DNA from: Pontibacter litorisediminis
GTDB taxonomy: Bacteria > Bacteroidota > Bacteroidia > Cytophagales > Hymenobacteraceae
DNA length: 64,000 nt
Direction: 5' to 3'
Assembly (NCBI RefSeq): GCF_029360645.1
Contig: NZ_JARDUA010000002.1
Coordinates: 434,001 to 498,000 of the forward strand
Positions within the stretch are counted from its first letter, which is position 1. Each line of letters begins with the position of its first letter. A program made the translations under genes and the position numbers. Under the pieces are notes generated by a model. It saw nothing but the letters and a program-made list of their open reading frames with translations. It did no database searches and was not told where the DNA came from. Positions 35,429 to 44,500 of the stretch are shown here, in pieces.

Positions 35429-35976
35429 CCTTTGTTGATTGGCTGCTCCTCCACAAAATCCGGGTGCGCCTGGTCTTTATCTGAAATCACCACCGGCTCT
35501 ATCGGCCATTGGATGTTGAAGGCTGGGTCGTTCCAGCGTACTCCTTTCTCTGCGCCGGGTGTGTAGAACTCTGTTACCTGATAAGTAACGTCGGTGTTAT
35601 CCTCCAGCGTGATGAAGCCGTGGGCAAAGCCTTCCGGCACGAACAGCATGCGGTAGTTATCCGCCGTCAGCTCCACCCCGATCCACTGCTTGTATGTTTC
35701 AGAGTCAGGGCGCATGTCGATGATCACATCGTAGATGGCGCCACGGGTGCAGCGTACTAACTTGGTCTCCTCGTTGGGGGCCAGCTGCATGTGCATGCCG
35801 CGCAGGGTCCCTTTTTTCTTGTTATAGGAGACGTTGGTCTGGCGGATATCGTTTGTCAGGCCGTACTCCTCAAACTCCTTCTGGCAGAAGGAACGTCCGA
35901 AGAACCCGCGTTCGTCCTCTATGCGTTTTACGTCGATGATGTAGGCTCCTTTGAGCTTGGTCTCTGTGAATATCAT
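35413..35976 (-). CDS. dTDP-4-dehydrorhamnose 3,5-epimerase family protein
   Basis: 187 residues from the ATG at 35976 (MIFTETKLKGAYIIDVKRIEDE), the usual RfbC/RmlC start. A longer frame to 36036 overlaps the upstream gene and is not needed. Typical motifs: RGFFGRSFCQ, GTLRGMHMQ (catalytic His), KLVRCTRGAIYDVIID and FVPEGFAHGF. The genomic partner is a cytidylyltransferase rather than RmlA/RmlB, so it may epimerise a CDP-linked keto-sugar. It starts 8 bp after the SDR gene. Confidence 0.9.
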   Translation of the reverse strand: MIFTETKLKGAYIIDVKRIEDERGFFGRSFCQKEFEEYGLTNDIRQTNVSYNKKKGTLRGMHMQLAPNEETKLVRCTRGAIYDVIIDMRPDSETYKQWIGVELTADNYRMLFVPEGFAHGFITLEDNTDVTYQVTEFYTPGAEKGVRWNDPAFNIQWPIEPVVISDKDQAHPDFVEEQPINKGKLLV

Positions 35977-35984
35977 AAGCTGGG

Positions 35985-37070
35985 TTATGCTGTTTGTAAC
36001 TCGGTTTCCGGCACTTTGGCGCTGTTTCGCTGCCACTGCAGCTGCTCGTTCAGGCGGTTTGTCTCCTGCAGGCTGTTGAGCACCATCAGGCGCATCAAGA
36101 GCGAGTTGCGGAAATCGCCGTCCTTAAACTCCATAGACTGAAGCCCTTCGTGCAGCCCCTCGATTGCCTGACGAAGGGTATACTGTGGCTGGTGATCCGG
36201 CGCCAGCTGCTTGTACAGGTCGAAGTTTACACGGTAGGAGCGCTTGTCAGGAGCCGCGTCTTTGTTCACGGTCACGTCCACTCCTGGAATCAGCTCTGAT
36301 ACGGCGTTCGCCAGCTCGTACACCTGGTAGTTCCATTCATTGGAGCCCGTGTTCACGGCCAGGTACTCACCGCCGTTAGATGGCTGGCGGGTAACAGCCC
36401 ACTCGATGGCGCGCGCCATGTCCTTTACGTGGATCAGCGGACGCCAAGGCGTACCGTCGCTCAGGATATTGATCTTGCCTGTGGCCACGGCACCAGCCAC
36501 AAAGTCGTTCAGCACCAGGTCCAAACGCAGGCGGTCGCTCATGCCGCAGGCGGTGGCAAAGCGCAGGCAAGTCACGATAAAGCCGTCGCCAGCCAGTGGC
36601 TTCAGGTCTTTCTCGGTCGCCACCTTAGAGCGGGCGTAGGCGGTAAGGGGGTTAAGCTCGGAGTCCTCTGTTTTAGCCTGCTCGGAGGCGGCACCGTACA
36701 TGCTGCAGCTGGAGGCAAACACGAAATTCTTCACACCGGCGGCCTTAGCCATCTCGGCGATGCGCACGCTTGATTTATAGTTCACCTCCATCGTGATGTC
36801 CTCATACTTCTTGCCCATAGGGTCGTTGGAGATGGCGGCTAGGTGCACAACGGCATCCACGCCATCCAGCACTTCGGCGGGCATGGTGCGAACATCACCG
36901 TAGAGTTGCACATCTAGGCGGCTCTCAGGAAGTACAGGCGCGTTGGTAAGGCAGTTGGCAAAGTAGGCCATGTCGTAGCCCACGAGGGTAGCTTCGGGGT
37001 GTGCGGCGCGCAGGCGCTCTACCACGCCAGGACCAACATAGCCCATGTTTCCGGTTATCAGTATTTTCAT
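35985..37070 (-). CDS. NAD-dependent epimerase/dehydratase (extended SDR)
   Basis: 361 residues with the extended SDR fingerprint: the NAD-binding GNMGYVGPG (7-15), VVHLAAISNDP (about 75-84), SSCSMYG (about 120-126) and the catalytic YARSK (145-149). It sits between RfbF-like and RfbC-like genes. It is not recognisably CDP-glucose 4,6-dehydratase, whose N-terminus differs, so the reaction on the nucleotide sugar (4,6-dehydration, 4-reduction or epimerisation) is open. Confidence 0.88.
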   Translation of the reverse strand: MKILITGNMGYVGPGVVERLRAAHPEATLVGYDMAYFANCLTNAPVLPESRLDVQLYGDVRTMPAEVLDGVDAVVHLAAISNDPMGKKYEDITMEVNYKSSVRIAEMAKAAGVKNFVFASSCSMYGAASEQAKTEDSELNPLTAYARSKVATEKDLKPLAGDGFIVTCLRFATACGMSDRLRLDLVLNDFVAGAVATGKINILSDGTPWRPLIHVKDMARAIEWAVTRQPSNGGEYLAVNTGSNEWNYQVYELANAVSELIPGVDVTVNKDAAPDKRSYRVNFDLYKQLAPDHQPQYTLRQAIEGLHEGLQSMEFKDGDFRNSLLMRLMVLNSLQETNRLNEQLQWQRNSAKVPETELQTA

Positions 37071-37127
37071 TTTTACGAAGTGTATATAGTAAGAAAAGGG
37101 GTTGGGTTCTTGACAGGGAATAAAGCC

Positions 37128-37931
37128 TTAGTTTACAACGCCGGAAAGCATCTTGTGCCACACGTTCCAAGGTGCTTTGCCGCTTTGCCACAGCTCCTCG
37201 AGCACATGCTTGTCGCGCAGGGTATCCATTGGCTGCCAGAAGCCGCGGTGGCGGTAAGCAGAAAGCTCCCCCTCCTCGGCCAGGGTCTCCAGCGGGCCAC
37301 GCTCCCAAATTGTACTGTCATTCTCTATATAATCAAACACACTTGGCTCCAGCACAAAGAAGCCACCATTGATCCAGGGCATGTCGCCGCCGGTTGGCTT
37401 CTCTTTGAACTGTGGCACTTTGGTAGCCTCTGAAGAAAGGGTGAAGGCTCCGAAACGGCCAGGCTGCTGCACTGCGGTAAGGGTAGCTTTGGTGCCCTGC
37501 GCCTTATGGTACTCAATAGCCTCGCCAATGTTCACGTCGCTCACGCCGTCACCGTAGGTCAGGCAGAACGTCTCGGCGCCCACATAGTCTTTCACGCGTT
37601 TCAGGCGGCCGCCTGTCATGGTGCCCTCGCCGGTATTCACCAGCGTCACTTTCCACGACTCCGTGTGATTCTTGTGCACCTCCATGCCGTTTTTGCGCAT
37701 GTCGAAGGTTACATCCGAGTTATAAAGGCAATAGTTGGCGAAGTACTCTTTGATGATATGGCCTTTGTAACCGCAGCAGATTACAAACTCATTGATATTG
37801 TAGTGGGAGTAGATCTTCATGATGTGCCATAGGATCGGTTTGCCTCCGATTTCGACCATAGGCTTTGGGCGCACGCCACTTTCTTCACTTATTCTGGTAC
37901 CATAGCCACCGGCCAGTATAACTGCTTTCAT
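37128..37931 (-). CDS. rfbF: Glucose-1-phosphate cytidylyltransferase
   Basis: 267 residues, close to the usual RfbF length (about 257). Motifs: [20 protein letters not shown] (6-25) with [15 protein letters not shown], then [10 protein letters not shown], all characteristic of this enzyme. It makes CDP-glucose from CTP and glucose-1-phosphate, the entry to CDP-linked deoxysugars. It is followed by the SDR gene after 57 bp. A 395-bp upstream gap suggests its own promoter. Confidence 0.92.
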   Translation of the reverse strand: MKAVILAGGYGTRISEESGVRPKPMVEIGGKPILWHIMKIYSHYNINEFVICCGYKGHIIKEYFANYCLYNSDVTFDMRKNGMEVHKNHTESWKVTLVNTGEGTMTGGRLKRVKDYVGAETFCLTYGDGVSDVNIGEAIEYHKAQGTKATLTAVQQPGRFGAFTLSSEATKVPQFKEKPTGGDMPWINGGFFVLEPSVFDYIENDSTIWERGPLETLAEEGELSAYRHRGFWQPMDTLRDKHVLEELWQSGKAPWNVWHKMLSGVVN

Positions 37932-38326
37932 GATTTATAAAGGGTTGTAGGGTAAAACATTGATCAGGGCGTATCCCGGAGATTTTTGCACTATCTCAGG
38001 CAGACAAGCCTTCTATTGATACGGAGATTTCTATATTTGGATTTATATAAATTGAGTTTTTCTGATTGTGGCAGGCTTGGTTGATTTGCATAGGTTAGGA
38101 ATGGTTGCTGGCATGAGCCGTTTTGATGCCTGTGTAGCGGGTAAAGCCGTCGTGTCTGGTGGACAGCTGCAGCGTCTGCGCCCTTTTCCGCGCGCACCTT
38201 ACCTTGCTGTAAAATTGCACTACTGCACGGCGGTAGCAGCTATAAGCCTGTTTTTGGCGATATTGGTGCTCTATTATCTGTCTCCATCTCATCCTGCCTC
38301 TGAGCATGTGGCTTTATACTTCCGTA
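37932..38326. other. 395-bp intergenic region upstream of rfbF
   Basis: Between the WecB/TagA gene stop and the rfbF start, both on the minus strand. It is AT-rich near 37990-38060. No protein-coding pattern or clear terminator was seen. It likely holds the promoter for the nucleotide-sugar genes. Confidence 0.55.
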
Positions 38327-39148
38327 CTACCTGGAGAGTTGCATGCGTTTGTTCTTTTTAAAGAACATCATCTTGGCAACCTCATACAAAAACTTAGTGT
38401 TGGTAACCAGGTAGCGTTTCCACAGCCTGCCTGGCTCCTGCCACAGACGGTACGTCCACTCCAGGCTCAGGTCACGGGCCCACTTCGGCAGGCGCTTCTC
38501 CAGGCCGGCGTAAGTCATATAGGCTTGGCCCACGCCCAGCATACAAGCCTTTACCTGCCCTTTGTGGTCGGCCATCCAGCGTTCCTGCTTCGGGCACCCG
38601 AGCGCCACAAACACCAGGTCGGCACCGGAGTCGTTGATCATGTTGGTGATGGCGGTATCCTCGATGTGGGTGAGTTTGCGGAACGGCGGCGAGTAATAGC
38701 CTGCCACGCGCAGTGCAGGCAAATCGACTTTGGTGCGCGCCACCACCGCCTCCAGCACCTGGTCGGTGGAGCCGTAGAAGAAGACGGACTTGCCTCTTTT
38801 CTCGGCCTCCTGCAGCAGGCGCGGCATCAGGTCCATACCCGGCACGCGGTCCTGGTGTTTGCCGTAGAGCAGCTTCATCAGTTTAGACAGCGGCCCGCCA
38901 TCCGGCGAGGCGATGTCTGCGTTGTTGAGCAGGTTCTGAAACTCCTTGTCCTGCTTGGCCTCCATGAGCATGTGCACGTTGGCAAAGCACACGTAAGAGG
39001 ATTCCTTGTGGTCGGTGAGCCAGAAAACGTGGTTCACGAAATCATTGAAAGAGCCTGCCGAGATAAGGGAGCCGAGAAGCTGACGCTTCTCTTTAAGTGG
39101 TGGCTCGGTAGCAAGGGGTTGTTCTTGTAAGGTCGTATTAGTAAGCAT
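38327..39148 (-). CDS. WecB/TagA/CpsF family glycosyltransferase (GT26)
   Basis: 273 residues with the family pattern: CFANVHMLMEAKQDKEFQ, then DIASPDGGPLSKLMK, SVFFYGSTDQVLE, VFVALGCPKQERWM (about 185-198) and WTYRLWQEPGRLWKRYL near the end. Family members add ManNAc(A)-type or related residues early in lipid-linked repeat assembly. The start overlaps the upstream phosphotransferase gene by 11 bp, implying translational coupling. A basic C-terminal tail (KKNKRMQLSR) may associate with the membrane. Confidence 0.93.
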   Translation of the reverse strand: MLTNTTLQEQPLATEPPLKEKRQLLGSLISAGSFNDFVNHVFWLTDHKESSYVCFANVHMLMEAKQDKEFQNLLNNADIASPDGGPLSKLMKLLYGKHQDRVPGMDLMPRLLQEAEKRGKSVFFYGSTDQVLEAVVARTKVDLPALRVAGYYSPPFRKLTHIEDTAITNMINDSGADLVFVALGCPKQERWMADHKGQVKACMLGVGQAYMTYAGLEKRLPKWARDLSLEWTYRLWQEPGRLWKRYLVTNTKFLYEVAKMMFFKKNKRMQLSR

Positions 39149-40532
39149 TCTTTTCGCCTTTAATCATGTTCCATACGGTGAGGAAAATAATCTTCATGTC
39201 CATCATAAAGCTCCAGTTGGCCATGTACATCACGTCATACTCCACGCGCTTTTCCATCAGGTGCACCTCCTTGGTCTCGCCGCGGTAGCCGCTAACCTGT
39301 GCGTAACCCGTAATGCCCGGGGTAACGAAGTGGCGCATCTTATACTTGGAGATTACCTTGGAGTACTGGTCCAGCTGCGACACCAGGTTCGGGCGCGGCC
39401 CAACCACAGACATGTCGCCTAAGAGTACGTTAAAGAACTGCGGCAGCTCATCCAGGCTTGTCTTGCGCATAAAGGCACCGAAGCGGGTAATGCGTGGGTC
39501 GTTCTTGGTTGCCTGCAGCTCCGTGTTGTTGTTCACGCGCATCGTCCTGAACTTGTAGCAGACGAACAGCCTGTTCTTTTTACCCGGGCGCAGCTGCTTA
39601 AAGAAGATTGGTCCCTTAGACTCCAGTTTGATGAGCAGGGCGATGATCGGGAACAGCACCGGGAATATCAGCAGGATGACGGCCAGGGAGAACATCACGT
39701 CGAAGATACGCTTTACCACACGGTTGGAGGCTAGCTCCAGCGGCTCGTTACGCACGCTCAGCATCGGGATGTTGTGGTAGAAGTACACATTCACGTCCTT
39801 CTTCACGATGGCGCTAAAATCAGGCACAAGACGCAGGTAGATAAAGTTGTCGTTGGCATACTCCGTGAGCTCGTCTATCTGCGCAGAGTCAGTAAGCGGC
39901 TTGGTATAGTAAATCTCGTCGATGCTGTGCTGCAGGCAGTAGTCCTTCAGATCCTCGATGTTGCCCATTACCTGGTCGCTGTACAGGCTGTCCAGGTCTG
40001 CCTCGTTATCAAAGAAGCCCATGAACTTGGTTCCGATCTCGTCGTTGTTGCTCAGCGTCTGATGCAGCGAGGCGGCGGCGGCCCCTGTTCCAACGATCAC
40101 ATAGCGAGTGTGCGCCATGTCGGAGTTGGTGAAGTAACGGTTCACCTGAAACATGATCAGCCGGCTAACGCCGATCAGCAGCGCCGTAGACAGGTAGGTG
40201 TACAGCAGCAGCAGACGAGACAGCTCCTCCAGGTTAAAGATAACGATACAGCTTGCCAGAATAAGCGCATGCATCACAAAGACATTGATCAGGTTGCCAA
40301 GGCGCTTATCGACCGGAAGGAAGCTATCCAGCCGAACCACAAAGTTGGAGAAGCCGGACACGATCCACCACACCAGGGCAAAAAGCACGAAGAAGATATT
40401 GTATTGGTGGTCGAGCTCAAGGCTGCCATAACGGATCAGGTTCGACAGCTTGAATGCGAAAGCGATGAGGGTAACATCTAGAAATAACAGAAGAACTCTG
40501 TTAAAGCTATAGTAATGTCTATATTTATTCAT
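39138..40532 (-). CDS. Undecaprenyl-phosphate sugar phosphotransferase (WcaJ/WbaP family)
   Basis: 464 residues: four N-terminal membrane helices, a CoA-binding-like Rossmann domain (about 140-260), a fifth helix (about 280-305) and the catalytic bacterial sugar transferase domain. The catalytic domain has FKQLRPGKKNRLFVCYKFRTM, the key DELPQFFNVLLGDMSVVGPRP, and GYAQVSGYRG. It transfers sugar-1-phosphate to undecaprenyl phosphate, the first step of repeat-unit synthesis. It is the first gene of the minus-strand run, with a 1-kb upstream intergenic region. Confidence 0.95.
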   Translation of the reverse strand: MNKYRHYYSFNRVLLLFLDVTLIAFAFKLSNLIRYGSLELDHQYNIFFVLFALVWWIVSGFSNFVVRLDSFLPVDKRLGNLINVFVMHALILASCIVIFNLEELSRLLLLYTYLSTALLIGVSRLIMFQVNRYFTNSDMAHTRYVIVGTGAAAASLHQTLSNNDEIGTKFMGFFDNEADLDSLYSDQVMGNIEDLKDYCLQHSIDEIYYTKPLTDSAQIDELTEYANDNFIYLRLVPDFSAIVKKDVNVYFYHNIPMLSVRNEPLELASNRVVKRIFDVMFSLAVILLIFPVLFPIIALLIKLESKGPIFFKQLRPGKKNRLFVCYKFRTMRVNNNTELQATKNDPRITRFGAFMRKTSLDELPQFFNVLLGDMSVVGPRPNLVSQLDQYSKVISKYKMRHFVTPGITGYAQVSGYRGETKEVHLMEKRVEYDVMYMANWSFMMDMKIIFLTVWNMIKGEKNAY

Positions 40533-41569
40533 TTGGTTGAGTACTTTTTGGGGTCATAAGTAAACGTCTATCTAAACACTGCCTTACACATACCATCTTC
40601 ACAAATCGCCTTTCCAGGTCTACTTGCTGTGCTTTTATACTTACAACAGTCGTTAAGCGTCTCCGGCGTCTCCGGATAATCATAGCCCCCACTGCTGAGG
40701 CCTGATTTTTTATCTTAGAAACTGGAGCATCAAAGCTGCAGCTATTGGTCTTGTGTGTTTAGTGGGAAATACGGTTGCCACAAACGGAAGGTTTATGATT
40801 TTACCAAGTTCTATTAAAAAAGAATAATTTAATAATATACTATAATCCAAATATCTATATATTCAAAATAAGCTCTTTAAGCTATTTACCCCACCTAAAG
40901 TAAGCTAATTGAAAAAGATGGCGAAACGCTCAGCTTCACCTGTTTATAACTTACCCAATATCAAAGGCGGGAAAATAAACCAAAGCAAAAGCAATGGCCG
41001 CTCCAGATCAGAACAAGTATAAATTTCTGATAAATATAATTATTTCAATAAAAACCTATCAATTTAGCGTTTCGCCTCTGCTCAAGGGAAATTCAATCTT
41101 TTTTAGGCTGCCACTATAGGCTTTTGTTAATATTGGTAGCTGCAGTGGGTAAAACTCGGGGGTATGTTATCACTCGTTGATAGGCTATGGCAAACAGGCC
41201 GCCAGGTTTTCTTGCCTCCATGGCCTTCTGAGCTACTTCCTAGTGGAAGATTGAAAAATCGGCTTTATACGAAGCCTTAGCCAAAGGGTTTCTTCACTGG
41301 CTAATTTTTCACAAAAAAAGCTGTCGTTAATTGAACTTTAGCCGCCCCAAATGCACTTACACCTATTGTACCTGCACTACCTCTCTTTTGGATTTATACT
41401 TTATACTTTCATCAGCAGTGCAGGGACAGGTATACAGCCTTTTTAGGAGGACTTTGAGGTGGTGTACGGATGCATCAACCAGAGGCATGCCCCTGACCCT
41501 CAGAGAGCTTAAAAACAGATGTAGTATTTAAAAGCAGAACTTTATAAAGAATATTTACAGCCAAAGTAT
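40533..41569. other. 1037-bp divergent intergenic region
   Basis: Lies between the initiating transferase gene (-) and the giant adhesin gene (+). AT-rich, with no credible coding pattern; a 66-codon ORF at 41331-41531 lacks support. It contains five AAGTATA/TATACTT words, two of them adjacent at about 41395-41410, and a TTAGCCA/TGGCTAA hairpin followed by T5 at 41277-41309. It is large enough to carry complex regulation or a small RNA. Confidence 0.6.
41277..41309 (+). terminator. Small terminator-like hairpin
   Basis: A TTAGCCA and TGGCTAA stem with a 14-base loop followed by five Ts. No protein gene precedes it on the + strand within 10 kb, so if real it may end a small RNA or leader transcript. 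Confidence 0.3.
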
Positions 41570-44500
41570 ATGCGTTCACCTGCCTGGGGCATTTTATGTC
41601 TGCTACTGCTGCAGCTTACTATTGCCTTCCCAAACATAGCTTACGCCCAAACCTGTACCCCTACCATCACCGCCTCCGGCAGCCTTTGCGCCACCGGCCA
41701 GGTTGTACTTTCGGCCAGCGAAGCCGAGTCGTACCTCTGGTCTACCGGGGCTACCACACAGACCATAACCATCTCTACCCCTGGAGCTTACTCTGTTAAA
41801 ACCACACAAGCTGATGGCTGTGAGGCCAGCTCAGAAGAGGTCATGATCGCAGATGGCCCTGATGCCACCGTAGTGGACCCGCTCACTTTCTTTACCTCCT
41901 GCAGCTACGCCGGTAACACAGCCACGTTTGAGCTCACCATAGAGAACGCCTCCAAGACCAAGGCAACCAACACCCGCTACGAGATAAACTGGGGCGACGG
42001 CAACACGACCAGCCTGGGACCCGAGTTTGAGACAGCCACCCACACCTACAGATCAGGGGGCTCATTTAGCCTGCGTGTAACAGCATATGACGCGCACGGC
42101 TGCAAAAACACCCACGAGGAGCGCGTGTTCATCGGCAGTAACCCCAGCCTAGGTATCTCCAGCCGCGGTAACACCAACGACTGCGCCCCTGCTACCTTTA
42201 TCTTCGACATTGATAAGGAGATCGTAAAAAACAACTCGCCCCAAACAGTTTATACTTTCCAGTTCGACGACGGTTCGGCCCAGATGGTGTTCTCGCATGC
42301 CAACCTGCCTGCCACCATTGAGCATACCTTCACGGAATCCTCCATGAGCAAGCCAGGCCGTGCCTTTACCCTGACCGCCACCGCCACCAACCCCTGCGGC
42401 ACCACGCCCGCCACAGTCGGTGGTATAAAGGTGTCTAAAGGGCCAATCGCGGACTTCGCCATCGGCAAAGCCTGCCTGAACACGGCCATCAAGCTGACGG
42501 ACAAAACCATTGAGGGTTTCAACGCCAATGCCAGCAACGGCACCAACGCCGGTAGTTATATCGTAGACTGGGAGATTTCTCCGGCACAGGGCTGGGAGTA
42601 TACCTCCGGCAACAGCAAGACTAAGAGCCCGTCGGTAAAATTCACCCAGCCGGGCACTTACACGATTCAGATGACGGCCACACCGACGGGCCTTAACACG
42701 AAATGTACTTCCAGCACTGTAAATAAGGTTGTTGTTATAGAAGAACCACCGGTTGCCGATTTCACCCTGAGCGGCGACGACACCTGTGCCCCTGCCATTT
42801 TCGCGGCCACTAACACCTCTACCGGCCCGGAGGCGAGCTATACCTGGCGCGTAAGCCCAGCTGAAGGCTGGGAGTTTGCGCAGGGTACGAACGCCACATC
42901 CAGAGACGCCGCCCTTCAGTTTAACAAGTCCGGCACCTACACCATTTCCCTGACGGCCAGCAACAGCTGCCAGACCACACTGAAGGAAACAACCATCACC
43001 ATCAAAGACAAGCCGCAGGTGCAGCTGCCAGCCCAGCAAGTATACTGCGGCCCGCAAACCATTGCCTTTACCGCGGAAAACGCTGCGCACACGCCAAACT
43101 ATGACGCACAGCAAGGCACGATCAGCCAGTACACCTGGTCTGTGTCGGGGCTGGGTGCCGCTACGTTCGGGAACGGAACCGACGCAGGGTCGGCCTACCC
43201 AAGTATAAACTTCACCCAGGCGGGCACTTACACAGTAAGCGTGGTGGCTACCAATGAGTGCGGCAGCTCTGAAGCAGCTACGCAGCAGGTTATCATTAAC
43301 CCGCTGCCGGAGCTGAAGGTGACCTCTACCGAACCGGCCCTTTGCATCGGTGGCAGCACCACTCTTTCGGTGGATGGCGCCGACACCTACACCTGGTCAC
43401 CGGCCGCCGGTTTGAGCGCCACCACCGGTAGCACTGTTACAGCAAACCCGACCGAGACGACCACCTATACGGTTACCGGCACCAACACTGCAACCGGCTG
43501 TTCGAGCACCACTACCTTCACCGTGGAGGTAAACCCGCTGCCGGAGGTAAAAGTAACTGCCACGGCACAGGAGATCTGCCAGGGCCAGGGCTCTGCCATA
43601 CTTGCTGCCAGCGGTGCCGATACCTACACCTGGGCACCAGCTACTGGCTTAAGCACTACTACAGGAGCGGAGGTATCAGCCTCGCCTCTGGAAACCACTA
43701 CGTATACTGTTACCGGCTACAACAGCGCCACCGGCTGTAGCAGCACGGCTACCGTAACGGTAACCGTTAACCCGCTGCCGGAGGTAAATGCCGGCCCGGA
43801 CCTTACCGTCTGCGACGACCCTACCCCACTGCAGCTGCAGGCCAGTCCGGCAGGAGGTGCGTGGAGCGGAGAGCACGTAAGCGCTGAAGGCACCTTCATC
43901 CCGAACGGCAAGGGCTCCTATACCCTGACGTATACTTACACGGATGCCAAAGGCTGCACCAACTCCGACCAGATGACGGTGCACGTAACAGACGTGGCGC
44001 AGGCAGCGGTAAAGCAGCAGCTAGCGGAGGTCTGCCTGAACGAAGGCAAATTTATACTTGGCGCCAGCCCGGTGGGTGGCAAGTGGAGCGGCTCCCGGTA
44101 TGTGTCTGAAGATGGCACCTTCACCCCTTCTGAGGCAGGTACCTATACCTTAACGTATACAGTGTACACCGGCACCTGCTTCACCACAGACGAGATGACT
44201 GTGACGGTGAAGCCGCTACCGACAGCTCCGGCTGTTACGGGCGTAAAAGACATCTGCTTTAACACCTCCACCACGCTGCAGGCAGAAGTGAGCGCCGGCA
44301 CCGTGAACTGGTACGACCAGCTCAACGGCGGCAAATTGCTGGCCACTACCTCTGCCGGAACAGGTTTTGAAACGGGCAAGCTGACCAAAACCACTGATTT
44401 CTACGCCGAGCATGTTGGCGAGAACCAGTGCGCCGGCCCGCGCACCCGCGTTACCGTGATCGTGCGTCCGGAAATCGCAGCGCCTGTGGTGGCTCCTGTC

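Noticed and set aside
38306..39130. 274-codon plus-strand ORF
   Set aside because: Opposite the WecB/TagA gene with well-supported motifs.
41331..41531. 66-codon plus-strand ORF upstream of the adhesin
   Set aside because: Contains two TATACTT words and no protein-like pattern; probably leader or regulatory DNA.
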